The notes beneath the pieces were generated by a model. It did no database searches. It worked only from the letters and a program-made list of their open reading frames with translations, and was not told where the DNA came from. The position numbers and the translations under genes were made by a program. DNA of 48,960 bases from Paenibacillus phytohabitans (GTDB taxonomy: Bacteria; Bacillota; Bacilli; Paenibacillales; Paenibacillaceae). Below, piece after piece: positions 25,301 through 33,069 of this stretch; positions within the stretch are counted from its first letter, which is position 1; each line of letters starts with the position of its first letter. Location: assembly GCF_013141775.1 (NCBI RefSeq), contig NZ_WHOB01000040.1, positions 1 through 48,960 on the forward strand. Direction: 5' to 3'.

Positions 25301-25562
25301 CGCGGCTGATCTCTGCACCCGGCCGGAACTTGCCTCCGCTGCCGTTGGTCAGTCCAAGAGCCGCCCATTTCTCAATTGGTGCACGGGCCCAGTTCCCCTG
25401 GATATCTGCAAAGAACCCAGTGCCTGTCTGAACTGAAGATACCGGTGCCGCAGGGCCGTCTGCCAATGCCGCCCAGCCCGTTCCTGCCGGGCCGGCTACC
25501 AGAACCGCACTAAGCAGAATGGACGCGAATTTACGTTGTAATACGAAGCTGCTTCTTTTCAT
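19386..25562 (-). CDS. SLH-anchored multimodular GH16 beta-glucanase (2058 aa)
   Basis: A giant secreted enzyme. Approximate layout in residues: signal peptide 1-31; three SLH domains 50-220 for wall anchoring; beta-strand repeat region 230-375; Ser-Thr-Pro linker 411-476; immunoglobulin-like (DUF1533-type) module 486-563; GH16 catalytic domain 565-825 with the E-x-D-x-x-E active site in GELDIMEARG near 691; three CBM4/9-like jelly rolls 850-1336; DUF1533 1345-1425; a fourth jelly roll 1428-1588; DUF1533 1593-1675; F5/8 discoidin 1678-1811; DUF1533 1828-1916; F5/8 discoidin 1920-2058. GH16 enzymes of this type cut beta-1,3- or mixed beta-1,3-1,4-glucans. The start at 25562 (MKRSSFVLQRK) begins the signal peptide and follows GGAAGGGA. 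It is last in an operon with two permeases and a binding protein. Confidence 0.92.
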   Translation of the reverse strand: MKRSSFVLQRKFASILLSAVLVAGPAGTGWAALADGPAAPVSSVQTGTGFFADIQGNWARAPIEKWAALGLTNGSGGKFRPGAEISRAEFSKLVNALFGFSTKSVSAFSDVSAGKWYADQVAIARQAGYIDGYPDGRFLPEAAVTRQEAAKMAEALFPLLKADTNVLSGFTDRSRVAAYAEAPLASLVAGGYVKGFEDGTLRPQQSITRAEAIALLDRLAGEIVHAPGVYGNLPATGNLLIASGGSTVKDTKAAGDILVTAGVGEGDVILEHVDVKGTLYVNGGGAHSVHISNSQVGSVVVNKPDGPVRVVLEGSSTIGELDVQSSAAVDVGEKSTVGKLNVREEATGTALSVKGSITELSTASTGTTLNDKPVTEGSAYAVSSGLVNRQTASTATPTLRPASTPASVTVNDPPSTPTSTPTSTPTSTPTSTPTSTPTSTPTSTPTSTPTSTPTSTPTSTPTSTPTSTPTSTPTSTPVQDSAAPVLVPETTDNVLGKDVKITFTDSPAWREAITEVLLDGSKLEQNVDYIISAGVITIKSAVFTGVGEAAVTIKAAGYTDAELQQTIGEWKLIWGDEFDGSGSNVDTNGVNLDKWAYQNGTGSDFGLDGWGNNEQQYYSKDNLKVQDGKLTITARKQTLAGKPYTSGRLWTSPTYTQQYGKFEARIKMPEGQGIWPAFWMMPKDSAYGTWASSGELDIMEARGRLPQEVAGTIHFGKQWPNNKSAGGDYDFPAGESITQFHTYGVEWEPGEIRWYVDGKVFKTVNEWSSEGIGQPDKYAFPAPFNKPFYLILNLAIGGTFDGNLLPPDAKLPAAMEVDYVRAYELSGKPLREPVEPVVEIEPVPAEARQPVDGSYIADPNFEQGLTDIASSSQKLAADKWNFLHTPDYSGAGSATVEAIDGRNYARIVPTNGGNQSYALQMIQYAPLVRGHNYKLSFDAKASADRSISIKMGGDADNGWSAYSDNFEAALKTGLKHYEYSFPMAAVTDIAARLEFNLGLNTNTVWIGNVRLEEVEQVNDPDGAKAPLEDGNHIYNGGFDLGTMDRMKYWNFTAVGAAATASVDPEVEKLAVHIQDGGSTPGNIQLVQKGINLLQSDTYQLSFNARAEADRTVGVKLVSKDGTAVYAQDNQIAVGRTDNESTVTFTMPAQISDTEGQLILELGGSSASVTLDNIRLIRTTNNNVDYSTVSLYPLKNGDFSSGLSGWEPFTQGASAAFSAAGGAAKVAVSSVGTEAWNVMLNQSNLLLSKGFTYILSFEAKSSVARDSQATLENAAYTRRFDSGAITLGTDWKQFEYTFKPAADDNVALKFLLGKTPQAPAGAHEVSFRNVVLEVKDAPLKRPQTLAADTTDLRVGQPIELAYTDNAAWRTAISAVLIDGQLLDHQKYTLQPGLIVLGPEAFTSAGSHSVIVKATGYADAAVSQSLIESDGNLLANGSFSKGTESWEHWVGTKGDSTFEVTDGVADLDIHYNGGITLEWGPPGVPVSWYTQLTQTGIKLEGGKTYELAFRGWSTVDRPVQIELTGYNGDAKVNFDITNDPTAVHTAMLKPAAAVSLSLKYLLGNVITATSATPDEEHHVYLDEIILKEVRSGPQLNADHTDNKLGSNIELTFAGQEDWQSAIHAVKINGVTVPMDKVTLATGLITLDASLFPAISSYTVSVLAEGYGANEVVQEITTASPNVAAGKAGTASTEPQPAANAFDGKGTGATRWESAAAVDPQWIAVDLGALYTIDTIVLNWEAAYGRAYKIQVATAAVPAESDWSDAYTEGAGNGGIDTIVLGNIAARHVRMLGSVRATAYGYSLWEFEVHGVRADGGGDSGGTGPEDPAQLTPPAVTPDTSGNTAGSSFTLTFASDIAWAGAISVITLGTKELVPGTDFSVADGVITLNSSSINEAGSYPVRIQAEGYTDVQITQTVLAADVEVNLALHRTVTASSSNTNFDPNVITDGNPENRWEADWGQRNEAEWVYVDLNSVHDIQRLVIKWERAFARHVLVQTADTLTDDPGDWTTVETLDRDPGDTSWTETVDLSGKGIQGRYIRLYMTERDFDIYGPSIFEFSIF
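24133..24327 (-). repeat. 12-bp tandem repeat encoding a (Ser-Thr-Pro-Thr)n linker
   Basis: About 16 consecutive 12-base units, differing mainly at third codon positions, encode STPT repeats between the beta-strand region and the catalytic half of the glucanase. Such linkers are flexible and often glycosylated, and unit number may vary between strains. Confidence 0.92.
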
Positions 25563-25621
25563 TATTTTCACTGTCCCTTCCGGATAATAAATTGCTTCAT
25601 TATATATCAAAACCTATATAG

Positions 25622-25657
25622 CAAAAGGAACGCTACATTCAAACTTGCAGCGTTCCT
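25622..25657 (-). terminator. Terminator-like hairpin between binding protein and GH16 genes
   Basis: Stem AGGAACGCT/AGCGTTCCT with a 14-base loop, followed leftward by TTTTGC. It lies between the binding-protein stop (25691) and the GH16 start (25562), so it may lower but not abolish expression of the glucanase from the upstream promoter. Confidence 0.75.
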
Positions 25658-25690
25658 GTTCACTAGCCCGTGCCTCTTACTGCTTCCCGC

Positions 25691-27463
25691 TTATTTGCTG
25701 CTGGCGGAATTGTACCAGTCATTAACTTCCTTCGTGATTTGATCACCGCCTGATTTCTTCCAGTTATCCACCATCGTGTCAAACTCATCGATTGGGGATT
25801 GGCCGTAGATGATTTTGGAATACGTCTGATTGATCAGCTTGTTCAGCAGCTCATTCTTCTGCTTCATCGTTTCAGTCAGCGGTCCCTGGAAGTAATTCTT
25901 CATGCGGATATCCTTCTGTTCCAGGACGATCTTCATCGCTTCAATATTCTCCGGCTTGCGGATCGCAGCCGATTGGATTTCATATGGTGTCACAGGAGCT
26001 TCGCCGTTAGCCAGCTTACTCATAGTGTCCGCATACAGCGACGGCTGGCGTGCGCCTTCAAAGGTCAGCGTGTAGTAGATCGGTTCAACCAGGTGTGTAC
26101 GGTCCGCATAGTCCGGGAAGAGATCCGGATATTTCTGCGGGTCCTTGGTGATGGTGCCATCAGGCAGCTTAGCCCAGTCGTAGCCTTCAGCGAAGCCGTT
26201 CTCGAACTCGCTGCCCTTTTCAGGGTTAGCCCAGTTGTCGAAGAAGAAGTTATAGTAGCGGAGCAGGGCTTCTGGGTTCTTGGCATCCTTGTTAATCAGC
26301 ATCCAGCCGTTAACGGAAGGGTTGCCGCTCTGCGCGCCGATCTTACCGTCAGGTCCAGCCGGAAGCGGATAACCTTTGTATTTCGCCCCTGGAACGTTGT
26401 TCAGCAGATCGCCGAACGGCCAGTCCGGCATCCAGTTACGGCCTACCAGTGCTCCTGCCTGGCCCTTGGTGAACAGCTCGGCTGCCCCGTTCTCATCCTT
26501 CAGTCCGGAATCCTTCGAAATATAGCCCTTATCCATCCAGGTCTTCAGTGTGGCGAGCGCCTGTTTGGCACCCGGATCGATCGAACCGTAGGTCAGGGTA
26601 CCATCAGCCGATTTGTTCCATTGGCCCGGCAGTGTACCATAGTCCCCGAACAGCCAGCTGATATCACCCATCCAGCCGAGGAACGTATTCTTGAAGCCGG
26701 TTGCGATTCCGAGGGTATCCTTCTTGCCGTTGCCGTCAGGATCTTTGTTCACGAAGGCATCCATAATCGCTTCGAAATCTGCCAGCGTCTTCGGCGGCTG
26801 CAGGCCCAGCTTATCCATCCAGTCCTGACGCAGCCAGAGGAGCATATCATCATTGTAGGCATAATCCAGAACCGGAAGGGCCATCCGCTGGCCGTCACGG
26901 GTTACCGGGAGCCAGGTGTAGGCATTAAGCTCAACGCCCTTCTTGTAATTGTCTCCGGCATACTTATCGAACAGGTCACCGATATCCATGAATTGACCGG
27001 AATCAATCAGCATGTTGACGGTTTCCATGTCACCGCGGTAGGTGATCACATCCGGCATTTTTTCACCCGAGGAGAGCATCAGACGCAGCTTCGTTTTGTA
27101 GGCATCATTGGTATCGGTTACGATCCAGTCATATTTAACATCGATGCCCAGGTTATCTTTCATGTAACTTTGCATTACATTGTTCTCCATGGTCTCACCA
27201 TTCTTGAAGAAATAGTTCGTTCCGATCCCCTTAACGGTCGTAAGCGTAATCGGCTCTACATATTTGCTTCCATCCCAGCCCGTTTCATCCACATTGCCCG
27301 CTGCATTCGTTGCACTGGCATTGCCGCCTGCATTGGTGCTCTCTGCAGCCGCTTTGGTCGCAGCCGGCTCATTCTGGGCATTATTCCCGTTACCCGAACA
27401 GGCCGTTACACTGAACGCCAGAGCCGAAACCAGCAATACGCTGGACACTCGTTTGAGTTGCAT
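25691..27463 (-). CDS. ABC sugar-transport solute-binding lipoprotein, LplA/YtcQ-like
   Basis: A 590-residue exported lipoprotein. The signal peptide ends in a lipobox (FSVTACSGN, Cys about 22), followed by an Ala/Asn/Glu-rich tether. The body has the pattern of the long Paenibacillus family-1 binding proteins: KYVEPITLTTVKG, LMLSSGEKMPDVITYRGD, LWLRQDWMDKLGLQPPKTL, DPDGNGKKDTLGIA. These feed sugar oligomers to LplB/LplC-type permeases. Here the neighbouring glucanase suggests beta-glucan oligosaccharides. It lies 137 bases after the second permease gene, and a cre-like site lies in that gap. Confidence 0.9.
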   Translation of the reverse strand: MQLKRVSSVLLVSALAFSVTACSGNGNNAQNEPAATKAAAESTNAGGNASATNAAGNVDETGWDGSKYVEPITLTTVKGIGTNYFFKNGETMENNVMQSYMKDNLGIDVKYDWIVTDTNDAYKTKLRLMLSSGEKMPDVITYRGDMETVNMLIDSGQFMDIGDLFDKYAGDNYKKGVELNAYTWLPVTRDGQRMALPVLDYAYNDDMLLWLRQDWMDKLGLQPPKTLADFEAIMDAFVNKDPDGNGKKDTLGIATGFKNTFLGWMGDISWLFGDYGTLPGQWNKSADGTLTYGSIDPGAKQALATLKTWMDKGYISKDSGLKDENGAAELFTKGQAGALVGRNWMPDWPFGDLLNNVPGAKYKGYPLPAGPDGKIGAQSGNPSVNGWMLINKDAKNPEALLRYYNFFFDNWANPEKGSEFENGFAEGYDWAKLPDGTITKDPQKYPDLFPDYADRTHLVEPIYYTLTFEGARQPSLYADTMSKLANGEAPVTPYEIQSAAIRKPENIEAMKIVLEQKDIRMKNYFQGPLTETMKQKNELLNKLINQTYSKIIYGQSPIDEFDTMVDNWKKSGGDQITKEVNDWYNSASSK

Positions 27464-27495
27464 ATTGATCTTGTCCCCCTACATGTATAATTGAT

Positions 27496-27509
27496 TGAGA
27501 GCGCTTACC
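27496..27509 (-). promoter_or_regulatory. Possible CcpA cre site
   Basis: TGAGAGCGCTTACC differs from the cre consensus TGWAANCGNTNWCA at two positions. It is centred about 40 bases upstream of the start codon of the binding-protein gene, where CcpA could block an internal promoter or act as a roadblock. Catabolite control would fit a sugar uptake operon. Confidence 0.5.
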
Positions 27510-27599
27510 GTCCCCTCACACACTCACTATAAAACCGGTTTCGATTTAAGGAAATGCCCTAAATTTGGTCCCGATGCCAATATATTATCCTCTTGCCTG

Positions 27600-28478
27600 T
27601 TACTCTTTAATGGCCCCCAATACGATACCCTTCACAAAAAAGCGCTGCAGGAACGGGTAGACAATCAGCACCGGCAGAATTCCGATAAAAATCTGGGCGG
27701 CCTTCACCGTCCGCTGCGAGATATTCTTCAGCTCATTGACATCCGGATTCAGCTTGCTGAAATCCTGCTGGACAATGATGGTCTGCAGGAACGTGGCCAG
27801 CGGATAGTTGCGGTAATTGTTGATATACAGCAGCCCGTCGAACCAGGCATTCCAGTTGCCCACAATGGAGAACAGTGACAGTGTAGCGATGGATGGCATC
27901 GCAAGCGGCAGATATACACGGAACAATACGGTGAAATGCCCTGCTCCATCAATCAGTGCGGCCTCTTCCATCTCCTTCGGTGTTGCCTTGAAAAAGTTCA
28001 TCAGCAGAATCATATTGAACACCTGGACGGCTCCCGGCAGCACCAGCGCCCAGATGGTGTCCATCAGATGCAGGTTGCGCACAACGATATATGATGGAAT
28101 CATACCTCCGGTAAAAAGCATTGTGAAGACAAAATACCAGGCGTAGATATTGCGGCTTTTGAATACGGACGCATCCTTAGACAGAGCGTAGCCTGCGAGG
28201 ATAATGACACTCATGGTCATGAACGTCCCCAGCACCGTCCGCCCCAGTGAAATGACGAACGCCCGCGAGAAGTTCGGATTGTTCAGCGTCTTGGTATATG
28301 ATTCGATATTGAAATCAACCGGCCACAGGCCGACCAGATGTGAATTGGCAGGGGCGCTTGCGCTGAAGCTGATGGCAAGAATATGAATAATCGGCAGAAT
28401 ACAGAGAATTCCGGCCAACAGCAGAATGCAATAATTTAGAACCGTAAATAGCCTGTACCCCGTTGTTTTGTAATACAT
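27600..28478 (-). CDS. Carbohydrate ABC transporter permease, LplC/YtcP-like
   Basis: A 292-residue inner-membrane permease with six predicted helices. The EAA loop that docks on the ATPase is readable: EEAALIDGAGHFTVLFRVYL (residues about 185-205). It starts MYYKTTGYRLFTVLNYCILL and ends with the family's usual FFVKGIVLGAIKE. Together with the preceding permease it forms the channel for the sugar imported by the binding protein. No ATPase is encoded nearby; systems of this type normally borrow a shared MsmX-like ATPase. Confidence 0.92.
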   Translation of the reverse strand: MYYKTTGYRLFTVLNYCILLLAGILCILPIIHILAISFSASAPANSHLVGLWPVDFNIESYTKTLNNPNFSRAFVISLGRTVLGTFMTMSVIILAGYALSKDASVFKSRNIYAWYFVFTMLFTGGMIPSYIVVRNLHLMDTIWALVLPGAVQVFNMILLMNFFKATPKEMEEAALIDGAGHFTVLFRVYLPLAMPSIATLSLFSIVGNWNAWFDGLLYINNYRNYPLATFLQTIIVQQDFSKLNPDVNELKNISQRTVKAAQIFIGILPVLIVYPFLQRFFVKGIVLGAIKE

Positions 28479-28492
28479 GAGTCCGCACCTCC

Positions 28493-29443
28493 CTAGAATA
28501 TTTTATAATCTGCCAGCTTGTACGCCACCCGGTAACCAATGACAATCAGCACGAAGCCTACAATTGATTTGAAAATGCCGACTGCTGTCCCAAAGCTGTA
28601 CTGGCCGTTTAGAATACCCGTGCGGTACACGAATGTATCAATAATGTCGCCCTTGTCGTAAACCAGCGGATTGTACAGATTGAAAATCTGGTCAAACCCG
28701 GCGTTCATAATATTCCCGATCGCCAGCGTCCCGACCACGATAACGATAGGTGCAAGCGATGGAATTGTAATGCTCAGTGTTTGTCTCCAGCGGTTCGCAC
28801 CGTCCACTTCTGCAGCTTCGTAGAGTGACGGATTCACGCCGGCGAGTGCAGCCAGATAGACGATTGTTCCGAAGCCGAACTGCTGCCATACATCGGTTAG
28901 AACGACAATGAACCGGAACCAGTTGCCGCTACCCAGGAACAGGATCGGATCGAGACCGAACCAGTTATGCAGCAGCATATTGATAATTCCATCGGTTGAG
29001 AGCATATCGTTCAGGATACCGCCCAGGAATACCCATGAGATAAAATAAGGCAGGTACACCAGCGTCTGCACTGTCCGTTTAACCGAATTTCTCCGCACCT
29101 CATTAAGCAGCAGCGCAAAGCAGAATGGCACCACGATATTAAAGATGATCTTAAGTCCGGCGATCAGCGTGGTGTTCAGAATGACCTGTTTGCTGTCCGG
29201 ATACTCGAACATAAATTTGAAATGGTCCAGTCCGACCCACTTGGAGCCCCATATGCCATCGTAAGGTTTATAATCCTTGAATGCGATTACCAGACCGCCC
29301 AGCGGCAAGTATCCGAAGATAAATTGCAGCACTACAGCCGGCAGCAGCATCACATGCAGCGGCCATGTCCGTCTCAGAAAACCTTTGATCCCCTTACGCC
29401 TAACCGGTGTGCCGATCCCGGTTACTTTCCCAACTGTTCCCAT
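28493..29443 (-). CDS. Carbohydrate ABC transporter permease, LplB/YteP-like
   Basis: A 316-residue permease with six predicted helices after a basic N-terminus. Family blocks are visible: LPAVVLQFIFGYLPLGGLVI, FKDYKPYDGIWGSKWVGLDH, and the EAA loop YEAAEVDGANRWRQTLSITI. It is the first gene of the leftward operon, with GGAGAGG about 10 bases before the ATG, and its stop is 14 bases before the second permease gene. The operon is divergent from the YesM/YesN-type pair. A TATACT hexamer without a good -35 lies upstream, which would suit activator-dependent transcription. Confidence 0.92.
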   Translation of the reverse strand: MGTVGKVTGIGTPVRRKGIKGFLRRTWPLHVMLLPAVVLQFIFGYLPLGGLVIAFKDYKPYDGIWGSKWVGLDHFKFMFEYPDSKQVILNTTLIAGLKIIFNIVVPFCFALLLNEVRRNSVKRTVQTLVYLPYFISWVFLGGILNDMLSTDGIINMLLHNWFGLDPILFLGSGNWFRFIVVLTDVWQQFGFGTIVYLAALAGVNPSLYEAAEVDGANRWRQTLSITIPSLAPIVIVVGTLAIGNIMNAGFDQIFNLYNPLVYDKGDIIDTFVYRTGILNGQYSFGTAVGIFKSIVGFVLIVIGYRVAYKLADYKIF

Positions 29444-29607
29444 GCCCCAAAATCCTCTCCACCACTTTTTTAAGGATTGACATCTGCGCCGTCATCCTGC
29501 AATAGTAGTATAACAATGTCCCATTTTCCCCGTCTGCGCCTATAATTTTGGAACGATACCTCATTTTTTGTTTCTTGCATTCCGCGAAACGGAGGAGCTG
29601 CAGGGTT

Positions 29608-31344
29608 ATGAACATACGCATGAATACGTTTACAAAAATTGTCGGACTCATCCTTCTGCTGCTGATTCCTATTCTCGTACTCTACTGGTTCTCCAACCAG
29701 ACGAGTCTCCGCGTAGTGTCGGACGAGGTGGAGAAATCCATGTATAAGGATCTTTCCTTTTTCGCTACCCAGACCGATAATACGGCAGCCCAGCTGTCCA
29801 AGAGCGGACTGACCATCAGCGAAGATATCAATGTCCGCAATCTCGAGTTCATTGAAATCGCAACCCTGTACGAGCAGACTAATGAGAAGCTGCGGATTGA
29901 TGAGAAGCTGAGGCTGATGATCGCTTCCTCCACCTGGGATACCACACTCAGTATTATCACACCGGATACCCGGACCTTCGTGTCATCCAATGCCTCTATC
30001 CAGTACGATGTGGATTTGATCAACCGGAATTTCACACGGGTCTGGCGGTATACAGAGGATGTACCCGCCTACTTCCGTAAACAGCCGCGCTTCGTCCGCT
30101 ATATTACAGAGCCCTATTCCTCACCGCTGGACAAGGCGTCACTAATCGTGGAGATAAGCTTTCCCGTCACGGATCTAACCAAGGCGCTTGACCGGTTCAA
30201 GCAAGGCGGCAAGGGCGACCCGTTCTTTATTAATTCTGCCGGAGATATTATCCGTTCGATGGATGCCGACGAAACGCTGCAGGGTGAGCTGATTCGCCGG
30301 ATGGATCTGCCTGCTCTGGTCAAAACGCCTTTTACCCGCTTCTCTCTTTCCGGAAGCGAATATGCTGTCGGCTCTGTGTGGATGCCGGAGCTTGGGCTGT
30401 ATCTGGTGGATTATTTACCGATCCAGGATGTCGTCCGGCCGATCACAGCGAACCGCAACCTGTTCTATGTTTCGATCTTCTTCCTGCTCATCGGCAGCAC
30501 AATTGCGGCCTATTTCCTGTACAACAACGTGCAGGTACCCATCCGCGAGCTTATCCGCGGGGTCCGCAGAGTCAAACGGGGGGATTATACTACGATGAAT
30601 ATCCTGCACCCCAACAATGAGTTCCACTTCCTGCTGGTCAGCTTTAACGATATGGCGAAGCAGATTGAACAGCTGATTCAGAATGTCTATCTGGAGCAGA
30701 TTGCTTCGAGAGACGCTAAGCTGAAGCAGCTGCAGTCGCAGATTAACCCGCATTTCCTCTATAATTGCTTCACACTTATCCGTAGCCTGACGCGGCTAGG
30801 AGAGAAGGATACGGTGATGCAGCTGTCGATGCATCTCAGCAAATACTACCGCTACACCACCTACTCCGACCGCCAGACAGCAGGGCTGCGGGAGGAGATC
30901 GAGCTGGTCAACAGCTACCTGGCCATCCAGGCAATCAAGGTTCAGGATTTGAAATATGAGATCGATATTCCTGCGGCATTTGCCGAGCAGGAGCTGCCCC
31001 GCCTTATTCTCCAGCCGCTGGTGGAGAATGCCGTACTGCACGGCATTGAGCCGGTAGGCTGCGGAAGCATCCGGGTCAGCGCCTGCGTAACGGAGGGCTT
31101 CAACATCATCACCGTGCAGGATGACGGCATCGGGCTTACGGAAGAGCAGCTTGCGGATCTGCAGCGGCAGATCGTGATCCCGCCGATGGAAGACAAAGGC
31201 TGCGCGCTGTGGAATACACGCCAGCGGATGCAGCTGCAGTTCGGGCCTGAAGCCGGACTGCGCATCATCCGCCGCGTGGAGGGCGGCATTGAAGCCCAGT
31301 TGTACTGGCCCAAGCAGGCGGACTATAACACCGCTGCTTCATAG
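29608..31344 (+). CDS. Two-component sensor histidine kinase, YesM-like
   Basis: A 578-residue membrane sensor. Helix 1 at about residues 10-30, an extracellular sensing domain of about 250 residues, helix 2 at about 284-305, then HAMP. The His_kinase domain has INPHFLYN with the phosphorylated His at about 382, and the ATPase part has PLVENAVLHGIE (N box) and DDGIGL (G1). The start at 29608 (MNIRMNTFTKI) follows GGAGGAG by 10 bases; the frame from 29548 lacks a site. Divergent from the sugar permeases and paired with an AraC-type regulator, it probably senses the glucan fragments or the loaded binding protein. Confidence 0.92.
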   Translation: MNIRMNTFTKIVGLILLLLIPILVLYWFSNQTSLRVVSDEVEKSMYKDLSFFATQTDNTAAQLSKSGLTISEDINVRNLEFIEIATLYEQTNEKLRIDEKLRLMIASSTWDTTLSIITPDTRTFVSSNASIQYDVDLINRNFTRVWRYTEDVPAYFRKQPRFVRYITEPYSSPLDKASLIVEISFPVTDLTKALDRFKQGGKGDPFFINSAGDIIRSMDADETLQGELIRRMDLPALVKTPFTRFSLSGSEYAVGSVWMPELGLYLVDYLPIQDVVRPITANRNLFYVSIFFLLIGSTIAAYFLYNNVQVPIRELIRGVRRVKRGDYTTMNILHPNNEFHFLLVSFNDMAKQIEQLIQNVYLEQIASRDAKLKQLQSQINPHFLYNCFTLIRSLTRLGEKDTVMQLSMHLSKYYRYTTYSDRQTAGLREEIELVNSYLAIQAIKVQDLKYEIDIPAAFAEQELPRLILQPLVENAVLHGIEPVGCGSIRVSACVTEGFNIITVQDDGIGLTEEQLADLQRQIVIPPMEDKGCALWNTRQRMQLQFGPEAGLRIIRRVEGGIEAQLYWPKQADYNTAAS

Positions 31345-31369
31345 CCAATTTATCGAGGGGGAACATGAA

Positions 31370-33016
31370 ATGCACCAGCTGCTAATTATTGACGATCAAA
31401 CTGCCCTTGCGGATGATCTGGCCGACATGCTCCCCTGGAGTGAGATCGGAATCGGCGTTGTCCATAAAGCATACTCCGGGCGGGAAGCGCTGGAGCTGCT
31501 CTATGAGCATTCCATCGATATTGTAGTGACGGATATCCGGATGCCGGGAATGTCCGGGCTTGATCTGATTGCTGAGATCAAACGGAACTGGAAGCACATC
31601 AAGTGCATTCTTCTGACCGGTTATGCAGATTTCGAGTATACCAAGCAGGCACTGAAGCTGCGATCCAGCGACTACCTGCTCAAGCCGGTCGAGGATGCTG
31701 AACTGATGGAGGCTGTACGCCGGGCACTGGACGAGCTCGAACGGGAATGGCAGGAAATCACCTCTACTCAGAAAGCTGTTTATGCACTTCGGGAGCAGCT
31801 GCCCAAGCTTAGGGAATATCTGCTGCTGGATTTGATTAACGGCAAGCAGCCTCCCTCCGCAGGTCCGCTTGCCAGGAAGCTTGAAATGTACGAAGTCCAG
31901 ATTCCCCGGGGAGCAGACTGCAGCATGATGCTGCTCCGGATTGACGATACAGAGGGCATGTACGATCCGGGCGGTGAGACGCTTATTGAATACGCGCTGA
32001 CCAATATTGCCTCCGAGCTGTTCAGCGACCGGATGTGGCTATGGAATTGTACAGATATACATGGTTATATCGTATGTGTACTGTCACCCAAACCTTACTT
32101 TGACGGGCCGGCGGCGTCCTCCAAAGCCGCAAAAGAGGATCTGGATGCCTGGATTGAAACCCAGGCCTTCCAGCTTCAGCGTGCAGCCAAATCCTATTTG
32201 AAGATCGGTATATCGGTTCTGACGAGCAAACGCGGGCAATTCCCTGAAGAGCTGGGAACCTTGTACCAATCCTCTCTGGCCAGCTTCAGGCACTTCATCG
32301 GCAGGGATACCGAGCTGTTCGTTTCGCTGGCCCAGGAACCGGAACGCGGTGAAATGCAGCAGCTCGGTGAGCTCTACCGCTCACCAACGCTCGGCACACT
32401 GCTGGAAATGGGGCAATGGGAGGCAGCCGGCGAGAAGCTGGATGCCATACTTAATGAGCTTGAAGAGGAATGGAGGGACTCGCAAGAGCATATCCTTGAG
32501 ACCTATTTTGCCATCGCCTCTTCCATTGCCTCGCTCATCCACCGCACGAAGAAGTGGCTGGCCGATACGATTGGTGATGATTTCTACACGGTAGCAGGCG
32601 GACCGCCCATGCAGACAGTCAGCGAGCTGCGCAGCTGGAGTGAACGCGTAATTTCCAGCTACCGGCTCTCGGTCAGCAGTGTGGAGAAGGATTCCCGCTC
32701 CTCCATTATCCGTAAAGTGCAGGACTATATAGCGCATAATCCCGGCACAGCTTCGCTGCAGACCATATCCTCCAGCGTATATTTGAACCCCTCCTACCTC
32801 TCCAAGATATACAAGCTGGAGACCGGAGAAGGAATCAGCGAATATATACTCCGGGTCCGTATGGAGAAAGCCATTCTGCTGCTGGCTCAGTCACCGGACA
32901 AAATCTATGAGATCTCTGTCCTGCTCGGCTACCAGAAGCCAAGCTACTTCATCCAGCTCTTCAAGAAGCATTACGGCATGACACCGCAGGAATACCGCAA
33001 CAAACTGGGATTGTGA
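31370..33016 (+). CDS. AraC-type response regulator, YesN-like
   Basis: A 548-residue response regulator. The receiver domain (1-120) has the acidic pair in IIDDQ, the phosphorylated Asp at about 55 in VVTDIRMPGMSG, and the Lys in YLLKPV. A long middle region follows, then a two-helix-turn-helix AraC domain at about 440-548 (TISSSVYLNPSYLSKIYK, then EISVLLGYQKPSYFIQLFKK). The start at 31370 (MHQLLIIDD) follows GAGGGGGA and lies 25 bases after the kinase stop. It should activate the divergent permease, binding-protein and glucanase operon. Confidence 0.93.
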   Translation: MHQLLIIDDQTALADDLADMLPWSEIGIGVVHKAYSGREALELLYEHSIDIVVTDIRMPGMSGLDLIAEIKRNWKHIKCILLTGYADFEYTKQALKLRSSDYLLKPVEDAELMEAVRRALDELEREWQEITSTQKAVYALREQLPKLREYLLLDLINGKQPPSAGPLARKLEMYEVQIPRGADCSMMLLRIDDTEGMYDPGGETLIEYALTNIASELFSDRMWLWNCTDIHGYIVCVLSPKPYFDGPAASSKAAKEDLDAWIETQAFQLQRAAKSYLKIGISVLTSKRGQFPEELGTLYQSSLASFRHFIGRDTELFVSLAQEPERGEMQQLGELYRSPTLGTLLEMGQWEAAGEKLDAILNELEEEWRDSQEHILETYFAIASSIASLIHRTKKWLADTIGDDFYTVAGGPPMQTVSELRSWSERVISSYRLSVSSVEKDSRSSIIRKVQDYIAHNPGTASLQTISSSVYLNPSYLSKIYKLETGEGISEYILRVRMEKAILLLAQSPDKIYEISVLLGYQKPSYFIQLFKKHYGMTPQEYRNKLGL

Positions 33017-33069
33017 GGCATTTAAGCATATATACTCATTGCCCGGTACTCTCTCTAGGAGCTGAACTT

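Noticed and set aside
25799..27490. 563-codon rightward ORF opposite the binding-protein gene
   Set aside because: It is an antisense shadow: the leftward frame has a signal peptide, lipobox and family motifs, and this one has none.
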